Shown here: piece by piece, positions 23,501 through 32,095 of the stretch | Layout: the number at the start of each line of letters is the position of its first letter | Numbering within the stretch: the stretch's first letter is position 1 | Assembly: GCA_965112735.1 (NCBI GenBank) | Contig: OZ218957.1 | Location: 62,001 to 126,000 of the forward strand | Direction: 5' to 3' | From: Phaeosaccion multiseriatum | Taxonomy: Eukaryota > Ochrophyta, other classes | DNA: 64,000 nucleotides | Notes under the pieces: model-generated | What the model saw: only the letters and a program-made list of their open reading frames with translations | The model's database searches: none | What the model was told of the DNA's origin: nothing | Position numbers and translations under genes: made by a program

Positions 23501-25841
23501 TTTTCTCTTGTGCAACCTATTCCTTTGGTCAAGTCCTTTCTTCTCTGTGTGCTGCCTATTTCTTTGGTCAAGTCCTTTCTTCTCTGTGTGCTGCCTATTT
23601 CTTTGGTGAAGTCCTTTCTTCTCTGTGTGCTGCCTATTTCTTTGGTCAAGTCCTTTCTTCTCTGTGTGCTGCCTATTTCTTTGGTCAAGTCCTTCTCTGT
23701 GTGCTGCCTACTTCTTAAGTCCTTTCTTCTTTGGCTCAGTCCTTTCTTTTCTGCATTGAGAGGTGCTAGTGCCTGTGTATGTGTATGTGTATATGGGTGT
23801 GTGTACACATGAACTCTGTCCATTGGCGTCCCCTTCCGCCTGGAGAGGTAGTGGCAAGGTATTGTCCCTCCCTCCCCTCACATACGCCATGCATCATGTA
23901 TGCGCCCGCGTCTGTATTTCTCTCTCTCCCTCTCTTTCTGATTACAAATGACAAATGACAGGCGGACGTGTATGTAGAGGCACTAATGGAGGGATGCGAT
24001 TTGCGAGTGCGCATTTCGCGAATGCGGTTTGAGGTGAGTTACGAGAGGGAAAAGAGGGGGAGGAGGAGGAGAAATAAGAGGGGGGGGTAGTGGGGAGGGA
24101 GGGAGGGAAAGGAAAGGGAGGTGCAAGTGTCGGCATGACACAGACACCTGACCCCCCCTTGATCGAGGGGCATGATCTGCTTCTCGCTTGCCCGTCAGAC
24201 TTGCTCACCTCTTGTCACTCTCCCTCCCTCCCATCCTTTTCAATCCCCCACCCCCCCCGAACAGGATTTATGTAACGACATTTATGAAGGCGCGAAGGCC
24301 ACTATTAAGCAGGCGCTGGCGTCGTTGGAAAGACCCGTGGGAATAGTGCTCATGGCAGGGGGCATCGCGCAGATGCCCAAGGTGCAGACGGTTATTAAGA
24401 GCTGCTTCCCCGCTGACACCCCTGTAGGAAAGGTGAGCACTTGGTGGTACAGCAGCAGCAGCAGCAGGAGGAGGAAAGGAGGAGGAGGAAGAAGAGGAGG
24501 AGGAGGAAGAAGAGGAGGAGGAGGAAGAAGAGGAGGAGGAAGAAGAAGAGGAGGAGGAAGAGGGCGGCGGCGGCTGGGAGAGAATGAAGGCCCTTTTCTT
24601 TCTTTCGCTGCCTCTGTATTCCCTTCTCTCGGTCATTTGCACCCGCGCTCAATTCACCCCCCCTCTCTTATGTTTCTCTCTCCCTCTGTCCGACCTCTCT
24701 CTCTTTCCGTCTCTCTCTCTTTTCTCGTGCTCGGGCTCTGCCATGGCCGCACACACACAGGGATTGTTCCCCGACGAGGCGGTTGTGATTGGAGCGACAG
24801 TGCAAGCCTCTCTGATCCAGGACATGTCCGGAGCTCTGCCCGCAGACCTGCCCACCACCATCCCAACTTGTCCCGTGCATCTTGCAGTCGTGCCCTGCCC
24901 CCTTGATGGGTCGGCAGAGGCAGCAACAGCAGCAGCAGGTGGTGATACGGAAGGGGCGGAGGAGCGACATGCAATTGTCATTCCGGCGGGGTCGCTTGTG
25001 CCTGCTCAAAAGCACATAACATTACAGGTGGGTGTGGGTGCGTGCATGGGGTCACGGCTGGGGCTTGTTTGGAAAGGCGTGCACGCACATGCACATACAC
25101 ACACAAACACACAACACACACACACAAATACACACACATTCACACGCAGGCAGGCACCCAGACAGAGAGAGCACCCACACACACGCACACACACACACGA
25201 CGAACCCGCGCACACACATACACGCACACATGCAACACATACGCGCCAACACACAAAGACACACATGCGCGCACACACACACACAACTTCTGCCATCTCT
25301 CTTGCTCTTGCTGGCATACGCTGATGCACCAGCGGCACTGGGTTGGGTGATGCCTCCCTCCCCCACCAGGGGGGTGCGGTTCGGAGACGGCAGGCGCTCT
25401 TCGGATCGCGTTTCCTCCCCCCGTCTCTCTCTCTCTCTCTGCACGGACACACACCAGAACAAAAAACGCTGACTTATGTGTCCTCCACCCACTCCCCTCG
25501 GTGTCCTCCTTCCCTCTTTCTTTGCTCCTCCTCCCCACCCATGCACTACCCACTACCACCGAGCGCAGCTCGAGGCGGAGCCCGGTAGGAAGGCACTGAA
25601 GCTGCAAGTCCTGCAAGTGGAGGCAACGAAGAAGACCAACGGCAGCAGCAACGGCGACGCCACTGGCAATGGCTCGGCACAAAAAGGGGGCGTCACTGTG
25701 CTCGGCACACTCCTTCTCGACCCCGTCCCCGAGGGGGCCATGGAGGTGGAGGTGGGCTTTAGCCTACGGTCCGAGGGGGTGCTCAAGGTGGAGGCCATGG
25801 AGCTCACCACAAAGGCAGTGCAGACCCTCGTCATTAAGTGA
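20564..25841 (+). CDS. HSPA14: Atypical Hsp70, HSPA14/Ssz1-type ribosome-associated chaperone, 9 exons, 579 aa
   Basis: Exons: 20564-20885, 21244-21521, 22001-22128, 22623-22761, 22925-23017, 23962-24033, 24265-24432, 24761-25027, 25569-25841; all phases agree. The N-terminal ATPase fold starts IGVDLGSTHCNIGIWHQGR (about 22-40), and has STPTVVAF, NTVEGFKWMVG, CVLSVPAKFDKSQREEL and GIVLMAGGIAQMPKVQ (the second nucleotide-binding loop). The C-terminal part is short (PAGSLVPAQKHITLQ, then a beta-rich tail) and lacks the full peptide-binding lid of canonical Hsp70. This layout and overall similarity point to HSPA14 (Hsp70L1)/Ssz1, the partner of the J-protein MPP11/zuotin in the ribosome-associated complex that assists nascent chains. 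At 579 residues it is slightly longer than the human protein (about 509), mainly from Gly/Ser/Asn inserts. Intron 5 carries a 39-bp minisatellite. Confidence 0.9.
21629..21718. repeat. (TCTG)n microsatellite in HSPA14-like intron 2
   Basis: About 22 units of TCTG/TCAG lie in the intron between exons 2 and 3. Confidence 0.85.
23085..23720. repeat. 39-bp minisatellite, about 16 copies, in HSPA14-like intron 5
   Basis: The unit contains TTGGTCAAGTCCTTTCTTCT followed by CTGTGTGCTGCCTATTTC. Because 39 is divisible by three and the unit has no stops in several frames, it creates long false open frames on both strands. A variant unit (TTGGTCAACCCTTTTTTCTC then TTGTGCAACCTATTCC) occurs twice, about 195 bases apart, which shows a higher-order duplication of five units. 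It lies wholly inside the intron 23018-23961. Confidence 0.95.
24441..24467 (-). repeat. Dispersed CAG-motif, copy 3 (HSPA14-like intron 7)
   Basis: TTGGTGGTAC followed by (AGC)n begins 8 bases after the donor site of exon 7. It runs straight into a long GGAGGA tract. Confidence 0.7.
24921..24948 (-). repeat. Dispersed CAG-motif, copy 4 (HSPA14-like coding exon 8)
   Basis: CAGCAACAGCAGCAGCAG followed by GTGGTGATAC lies in coding sequence, where it is translated as ATAAAGGDTE. Confidence 0.65.
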
Positions 25842-27233
25842 GGAGGGCAGAGGTGGAGGGGTGGGTGGGTGGGGGGTGCGGCTTGTGGAAGAGAGCACAG
25901 TAAATAGCAACACAAGAGTTTTGATTTTTTTTCTGATGAATCTTGTTGGTGTTTGCCGTGGGTGCGTGTGTGAGCAGCAGCGCCCCTCTTTCCCGCCACG
26001 AGGGCGTGTATCCTCTCGGCAAGATGAGTCTCCTCTGGCAAGACTTCTCCCTCTTTGGAGTGGGCAGTGAGTGAGTGTGTTTGTCCTCTTGTCCAGTCCA
26101 TCGCCCATGCAGCGCTGTCACCCTCCTGCCATTCCTTCGGGCCCCTCCATCCACACAAGAAGCATCTCTCGCCTGGCCTAATGTCGGCTCCAGGCGAGGT
26201 TTCTCGGGTCCCCGATAAAGCAAAAGCCTGCGGCGGCCTGCGGCCGAAAGTAAGAAGCCTGCGGCTGGCCTGCGGCTGGCCTGAGGCCAGAAGCCTGCAG
26301 AAAGTAGCGAGAAGCCTGCCAAGTCCCCCATTTTTCTCCCAGCCTGAGAAGCCTGAAGCCTGACCACTGGCCTGCGGCCAGAAGCCCGAAGCCTTAAAGG
26401 GGGGGGGGGGGCAGAAGCCTAAAGCCCGAGAAACCTCGCCTGGAGCCGACTAATGCACGCGCAAGGACCGACAAAGAAAATACGACAAGAGGGAGGCGGC
26501 ATCCGTGACGGTGCGGCTGACGTGCCACCAGTTGCTGCTGCTTCAGGCCTCTATTCCCATTCCTTTCACACGGCGAGCTTAGCTTAGCAAAACGGAGGAG
26601 CAAGGTATTATACCACACGCCCGTCTTGCCTTCAGTCTTCATCCCGTAGGAAGGTACTCCTCGCCCCATGCATTTACATGAAAGACCAAACGAAGCCGCA
26701 GCCGCTGTCGAGCAGGATACTGCAATGCTCTTGTTCCCTGGCGTCGTACAGTACCACCCGTGCTGATATTCTCCAAGATACAGGTGGAGATTATGCCTGC
26801 TGCTGCTGCTCCTGCTGCCCCCTCCCTTTGGAAGCCTCCGGCTCAATGCTGCGTGCGCTGGCATCAGGTGGTGACCAGTGTCTCGAGCAGGGTCGGTCTA
26901 GGTGGAGTTTCGAGGCCCTGCCTCTTCTTGCCTACGCCTCTGCCCCCTCTGCCTTGAGGAGCCTCCGGCTCAAGGCAGCCGCGTCCCTTTCAAAGCTCGT
27001 AGCAACACACAGAGGGGGTCCTGCAGACAAGTGGCCGACCATTAGCCCCATGCAAATGCTGGGGCCTCCCCCGCGTAGGGCGGAGAGAGTAATAGCGCGA
27101 GGAGAAAAAAAGGGCGGTATCGCGCCTATTCTGCGCGAACGAACGCGACAGGGTCCAGTTTGCTCCAAAACAAGCCGGCCTAGGCCCTCCATCACGTCAA
27201 CAATATCCTGAGGCACCCTCCACACTTAGGGTT
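25842..27233. other. Intergenic region between HSPA14-like gene and U2 snRNA
   Basis: No credible coding exon was seen in 1.4 kb. It contains the TIR-bounded element at 26179-26454, a degenerate copy of the dispersed motif near 26522-26545, and two similar ~45-base blocks around AGCCTCCGGCTCAA (26832 and 26961). The last ~200 bases should include the U2 promoter. Confidence 0.5.
26179..26454. mobile_element. MITE-like element with 26-bp perfect TIRs and TAAT target duplication
   Basis: Left terminal repeat 26183-26208 (begins GTCGGCTCCAGGCGAGGTTT) is the exact reverse complement of 26425-26450. The sequence TAAT occurs immediately outside both ends (26179-26182 and 26451-26454), as expected for a 4-bp target-site duplication. 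The 216-bp interior consists of degenerate GCCTGCGGC/GAAGCCTG tandem units and a poly-G run, with no coding capacity. The whole is 268 bp without the duplication, typical of a non-autonomous DNA transposon. Confidence 0.85.
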
Positions 27234-27420
27234 ACCACTTCTCTGCCGTTTGGCTTAGATCATGTGTAGTATCTGTTCTAAAACTTGTGACTAAGTTTTC
27301 ACCGGCAATTTGTCGGTTCTTTTCACAATCATTTTTGGCAATGTTGGAGCCCAGGCGCTTGCGTCTGCCAACTGGATGTCCTCGGCATTGCACTCCCGCC
27401 TTGTGATGTCCGACCTTCGG
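27234..27420 (+). ncRNA. U2 spliceosomal snRNA
   Basis: The 5' part matches conserved U2: ACTTCTCTGCCGTTTGGCTT then AGATCATGTGTAGTATCTGT, including the invariant branch-site-pairing segment GTGTAGTATCTGTTCT (27264-27279). Stem I can pair through GCC-GUUU-GGC. Stem IIa is AAACTT-gtgact-AAGTTT, followed by a short ACCG...CGGT stem IIb. The Sm site ATTTTTGG lies at 27331-27338. Downstream a CAGGCGC/GCGTCTG stem and a loop with CATTGCACTCC correspond to stem-loops III and IV. A length of about 187 nt is usual. U2 recognises the intron branch point, fitting the intron-rich genes here. The exact 3' end is estimated. Confidence 0.9.
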
Positions 27421-27634
27421 GTCACCCTCCTCTCTCAATACAATCAAAATCAACCAACACCTCTACGCACCACCCTCCCTCACCTCACCGACCAAACACT
27501 CCTACCTACGTAGAGGACGGCTCACAGGCAGGTCTTGCCTGCATGGGAGAGAGAAACAACGCATTGGACGAATAAATACCCTTTCAAAATGTCGCTCGTT
27601 GCAGCTCATGTTATGTAAGAGAGGTGACTCACCT

Positions 27635-27898
27635 GTTGAGATAAATCGATGTCGACACTGGATATCGATCTCTATATCGCCGGTACATATCCGATCACTC
27701 CCTTGATTTGGTAATGAGTTCATAAGACGCTTTCCCATATTGTCGTGTTGGGATATCTCCCTCTCTGGAGACTAGCGTCGTACTTGCACGGGTTGTGGGA
27801 AAGCGTCTTACTAACTCATTACCAAATCAAGGGAGTGATCGGATATGTACCGGCGATATAGAGATCGATATCCAGTGTCGACATCGATTTATCTCAAC
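27635..27898. mobile_element. Foldback (long inverted repeat) element, ~103-bp arms
   Basis: 27635-27737 and 27797-27898 are near-perfect reverse complements; differences are a TTATG/TTACT change and one or two bases at the outer end. The loop is about 59 bp. The arms contain TCGATGTCGACACTGGATAT and GATCACTCCCTTGATTTGGT. Such long perfect arms would form a stable hairpin and suggest a foldback transposon, a MITE, or a recent inverted duplication. No terminal target duplication could be identified. Confidence 0.85.
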
Positions 27899-27970
27899 AT
27901 CACCTCCGAGACACTACCGTTTTAGAGACACCCAAACGACCCCCCCCCCCCCCCCCTTCCACCCCAAACT

Positions 27971-28015
27971 ACTGCTTTAGCGAGTTTGAACATGCGCATC
28001 GTGTTGCCCTCGTCG
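27971..28015 (+). repeat. 45-bp repeat upstream of CPWDE gene B
   Basis: Second copy of the segment at 16711-16755 (TTTAGCGAGTTTGAACATGC and CGCATCGTGTTGCC are shared exactly). It lies 336 bases before the ATG of gene B. Confidence 0.8.
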
Positions 28016-28350
28016 GGCCCCAAGGGGGAGCAGGAAAATCCTTCCTTCCTTCCTTCTGGGCCATGCGGGTCTTACATAGATGTCCTTCCGCTCCTTCTTC
28101 ACCGTGGGATGAAGGCATCATGACCTTTGCCAACACCGCTCATAACTTTGCTGGTAACAAATTTCCGTCGTGTCACGAGAGAGCAAGATGGGGCAGAGGA
28201 GAGGTGCAAAAAGTTGAAAAATACTTTTTTTTTTTTTTTTTTTTCCCCTTGGTGCTTCCCCCTTCTCTAGCTACCCAGGCAGTGTGAAAGGGACGGAAGG
28301 GGGGGGGGCGTTGAGGAGGAGGACTGGGGTCTTGGAAGGAAGAGCTCTCA

Positions 28351-29559
28351 GTGGGTCCCGCATTCCACATGGACTCCTACCTGTCTGTCGGCTCAGTCGG
28401 GCAGCACAAGGATGAGGAGGAGGAGAGCACGGTGAAATCTGAGGCGGGGCCCGAGGAGCAAGGTGCCGCCGCTGGTGGGGCTGGGCATGAGGATGGAAAC
28501 ACACCTCACTCAGACTCTGAAGACGAGGGTGAAGCGGAGTCCAGCGATGATGGAGGGTCTGCGGTATCTAACGGGGAAGGAGGGAACGAGGGCTTCCTCT
28601 TTAAAGTTTGCCACGAGACCCTGGCGAATCTCGACCTGTTCGGTGTCGTGCTCGAATACGTGGGAAAGGGACATTTCCTATTTGTGGCTGGTACGAGTAA
28701 GGAGTGGAGAACCCGCTATACTCATTTGTACCCAGCCCTGAAGACAAACTTGTCGTCTGTGGTCAGCTCTGTGGAGTGCGTGAAATGGGCGATTCTTCAG
28801 GACCTGGGACTCACTGTGAAAGTCTTCGGAGCCGCTGCGAGGCACGGGGATGTCGAAGTGTGTAAGGCACTTCATGGCGTAAGATGCCCGTGGGATGAAA
28901 AAGTGTCTCTCGCAGCTTTGAACAACGAGCGGCATGGGCTGAGTATTCTCCAATGGCTGCGATCCAAACATGTTCCCAAGAAACAGCGTGGGGTGAATGT
29001 CCTCGACGAATGGCTGCCATCCGAACATCTTGCCGGAACGGCGAGGTGCCCGTGGAGTGCGCTTATTTGTGGATACGCGGCAAGAGGAGGCAACATCGAG
29101 ATACTCCAGTGGCTGCTTTCGGAGGAAACGAATGATCCATTTGATAGTTTCAGCTGGCACATTGTTTGTGGGGGGGGGCAGATTCCCGCCGTGGAGTACC
29201 TGCTCAATCATCCCCGCACGAGAGCCTTGCTCGAAGAGAAAAGTGACGACGAATGGCGCTGTGGAGCCCATTGCGCTGCGATGACGGGACACCTTGGGGT
29301 GCTGCAGTTCCTCCACGCCAATGCTTACGACCTCTGCGATTGGGATGGATCGGTCTGTCGATATGCAGTCCTGCACGCCAAGAGCCTGCCGATGCTCAAG
29401 TGGCTCCGCTCGGAGGAAGTGCAGTGTGAGTGGAACGAAGACTCGTGCCCACAGGTCCTCAGGGACAGAGGGATACTTTCTCAATTCGACACCGAGTCCC
29501 TCGAGGAGGTGAAGCAGTGGGTGCACGCCAATGGACACCCCTGCTACTGCCAGGACTGA
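28351..29559 (+). CDS. CPWDE/ankyrin-type repeat protein B, single exon, 402 aa
   Basis: An intronless frame; the start may be 28351 or the Met at 28372. The first ~90 residues are acidic and Ser/Gly-rich (DSEDEGEAESSDDGG), absent from paralogue A. Then come FGVVLEYVGKGHFLFVAGTS, which aligns with the N-terminal helix region of A, and the same ankyrin-like series: LHGVRCPWDEKV, AARGGNIEILQWLLSEE, IPAVEYLLNHPRTRALLEE, LGVLQFLHANAYDLCDWDG and the ending VHANGHPCYCQD. Identity with A is high in the last three repeats and low at the N-terminus. An extra VLDEWLPSEHL unit near the middle replaces the shorter loop of A. The function is unknown; it is presumably a binding scaffold. Confidence 0.85.
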   Translation: MGPAFHMDSYLSVGSVGQHKDEEEESTVKSEAGPEEQGAAAGGAGHEDGNTPHSDSEDEGEAESSDDGGSAVSNGEGGNEGFLFKVCHETLANLDLFGVVLEYVGKGHFLFVAGTSKEWRTRYTHLYPALKTNLSSVVSSVECVKWAILQDLGLTVKVFGAAARHGDVEVCKALHGVRCPWDEKVSLAALNNERHGLSILQWLRSKHVPKKQRGVNVLDEWLPSEHLAGTARCPWSALICGYAARGGNIEILQWLLSEETNDPFDSFSWHIVCGGGQIPAVEYLLNHPRTRALLEEKSDDEWRCGAHCAAMTGHLGVLQFLHANAYDLCDWDGSVCRYAVLHAKSLPMLKWLRSEEVQCEWNEDSCPQVLRDRGILSQFDTESLEEVKQWVHANGHPCYCQD

Positions 29560-29840
29560 GGGGGAGAGGGACGCTCAAGCGGGGTCGGAGGACACATTTC
29601 ATAAGGCACATGGAGTAAGCTTCAACTCGCGCAATGGTCGGAGTAGTGGGAAAACGAGGAGGGCGCAACACACAAGCGCCTTTCCGGGGGGGTTGGGTCC
29701 ATTACAAGTTGGGTGCAAGAATTGGCACGCCCCCCACACCTTAGCTGTGGTTGAATTTCACTCCCGTCAGGGCCCGTCAGGGACTGAAAAAAAGGGTGGT
29801 GCGGTGCGGGAGGCCTTCTGGAGAGCGGCACATGACGTCT

Positions 29841-30109
29841 TGTTCTTGCTTGATAGCAAACCGCTGCAGCAACAGTTGAGGACGGGTACTGTACTAGAGT
29901 AACGGAGATGGGAGGAGTGATTGAATGAATGAATGCAGATGCTCGACTTGACTCTCCCCCGCAGGTTGAGACACTATGGCTCAGTCCACTTCCGCTTCAT
30001 GATTCTAGACGCACCACTCGTTGCCTTCGACCTGGGGGAAGGTCGACTGTTGTGCTTCCTCTTGCCAACAAACAGCCTCTGCCGCCTCGGCAGACGCACA
30101 CACGCCCAC
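29841..30109 (+). repeat. 269-bp repeat downstream of CPWDE gene B
   Basis: Near-identical partner of 18791-19050. Both start at TGTTCTTGCTTGATAGCAAA and end at CAGACGCACACACGCCCAC, and the flanks diverge abruptly at both sides. Confidence 0.9.
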
Positions 30110-30883
30110 ACGTCCCGCTACCTGACACCCATGTATCTGACACTGTTCATATAACTTTGTTACTTGGTTTTATATATTCACATGCGAAGTACGTCCTACA
30201 AATAATGACCCGAAGTGCCATACTTGCTTTGCTTCAGCCAGCCTCTTCCCCACCCACCCCGCCCCCGACGGTTACGTGTTCTCCCCCACCGGTGTTCGCG
30301 AGTGCCCCCAATCAGGGGTTGACTCCAGATCCTCCTCCCCCCTGCCTTCTCCCACCCCCCCGTCCTGCTTATGTACGTGTGTCAACTCCCCCAGCCGCCA
30401 CAGAGGCGAGCACGCGAAGCTACGCTGGACAACCATCCCTGGCACCTGTGGGCCCTGCCCTAAGCAAGTACACACCTCTCTTCCTCCCTGCCCACTTTTA
30501 ACCATTTGATCCCAATACCACACATCCATCCATCCGATCCGAACCATTCTTTGCTGTCTTTGTCTTTGCTTCTGTCCTCTTTCCCCTTTCTGTCATTGCC
30601 CACCCACCCCCCTCCTGCACACCGTACCCAAAAAAAAAAAAAATCTCCTTTACCTGCTCACTCGTCTCGCTTCTATCCTTCCGTTGCGTTGGGTCCGCTT
30701 CGCTAGGCAGGGAAAGTCAAAACCGAAGTCGGGCGATTTTTACTCTCTCTCTCCCCGCTCCAGTGTATACACTCCGAATCAACTTTCCTTCCCCAGCAAG
30801 GCCCGCTTCCCCCTCCTTCCTATTCGGCACAAGCAGCCGACGCCTCTACGCATCATTCGCCCGTCTCTCCTCGCGTCGGCGTC

Positions 30884-30896
30884 TGTATCACCAACT
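30884..30896 (+). repeat. Dispersed CAG-motif, copy 5 (3' of ApaG gene)
   Basis: TGTATCACCAACT without the following CTG triplets; it lies in the presumed 3' UTR of the minus-strand gene. Confidence 0.55.
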
Positions 30897-30904
30897 CTTG
30901 AAGC

Positions 30905-32059
30905 TCAGCGTCCCTTCAACTTGTCAGGCAGCACCAGGTGAAAGGGGCTGCAAAGGAGGGGCAACAGCAGCAGTTGATGATACAGCGGGGGGTGGGTGGG
31001 TGGGAGGTGAGCGAGGCGACGAACAGAGTGTGAAAACGTCTCAGGTCAAAGGGGGGCGAGAAGACGCCAACTCGTCGCCCCCCCGCCCACCGAGATTATT
31101 TAACTCCCAAAACACACACACACACACACACACACTGACCTGATCTGCGCCTCGAATGTCTTCTCTCCCACGCTGCCCATCGCCATGAGGTATGAGCCCT
31201 TCATCTGACCCAGCACGGGCAGGTCCGCCCTCGGGGCGCAGGTCAGAGGACAGGCGGAGGAGTACTCGAAGGACTCACCGGGCTCAAGCACGGGCTGTTG
31301 GCCCACCACGCCTGGGCCGGACAGGGCCTGGAGGGGGGGCAGATATGATAGAGGCGTACGGGGGCAGGAGATGGTTAGAGGCGTAAGGGGAGGCGCTGCG
31401 TGGTGGGTCCAGTCCATGCGGAAGAGGTACTGTACTGGGGCAAAATGGGCCACAGAGCGAGGCTCACATCGGCGGGTACATGCGCATGGGTACCCACCCC
31501 CATCCCCACACCCAATCTCACACACCTGTGAGCCCTCCTTCTTGGCGACGGAGCTGATGACCCACTTGCGGCTCACGAGCTGCACGGTCTCCGGCGAGTT
31601 GTTGGTGATCTTGACGTTGTAAATGAAGATGAAGGAGTTCTGTTGGCCATGGACAGAGCAGGCGAGGGGGCAAGGCAGCAGCAGCAGCAGCAGCAAAGGA
31701 GAAGGTTAGAGCCCCTACGACATACTACTGGCAAACAAACAAACACCCTAGCCAGCCAACCCAAGCTCTGCCCCATCCCACGCCTTTCCTTCCTTCCTTC
31801 CTTACCTCCGTGGGGTTGCTCTGCTCCGGGTAGTATGACGCCGCCACCTCCACTCGCACCCCATTGGTGGTGCAGTCCGAGTGCGGGGGGAACACGATGT
31901 TGCCGTCCTCGTCCGTCTCGGGTGAGAGGGGGGAGTCGCCGGAGTCCGAGAACACATCGTCTTCCTCCGATCCGGTGGCGGCGGTGAACACGCCCAGAAA
32001 GGACTCAAACGGAGAGGCTCCTCCCCCCGCACCCACCACGTTGCTGCCACTGCCGCCGC

Positions 32060-32095
<36 letters not shown>

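Larger units (their letters stand above)
27421..28350. other. Intergenic region with foldback element before CPWDE gene B
   Basis: Apart from the hairpin (27635-27898) and the 45-bp repeat (27971-28015), it contains poly-C (27941-27957), a T-tract (28225-28244) and poly-G (28299-28307). Nothing coding was seen. Confidence 0.5.
29560..30904. other. Intergenic region between CPWDE gene B and ApaG-type gene (convergent)
   Basis: It carries the 269-bp repeat (29841-30109) and C/T-rich sequence with an A-tract (30630-30642). Short ATG frames here have no recognisable domain. A copy of the dispersed motif sits at 30884-30896, just past the stop of the ApaG-type gene. Confidence 0.5.

Noticed and set aside
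23085-23720. Regularly spaced direct repeats resembling a CRISPR array
   Set aside because: The units are contiguous with no unique spacers, and the host is eukaryotic; it is a minisatellite.
23001-23823. Long open frames on both strands over the 39-bp repeat (up to 218 codons)
   Set aside because: They are an arithmetical effect of a 39-base unit without stops; the segment is an intron between two well-supported Hsp70 exons.
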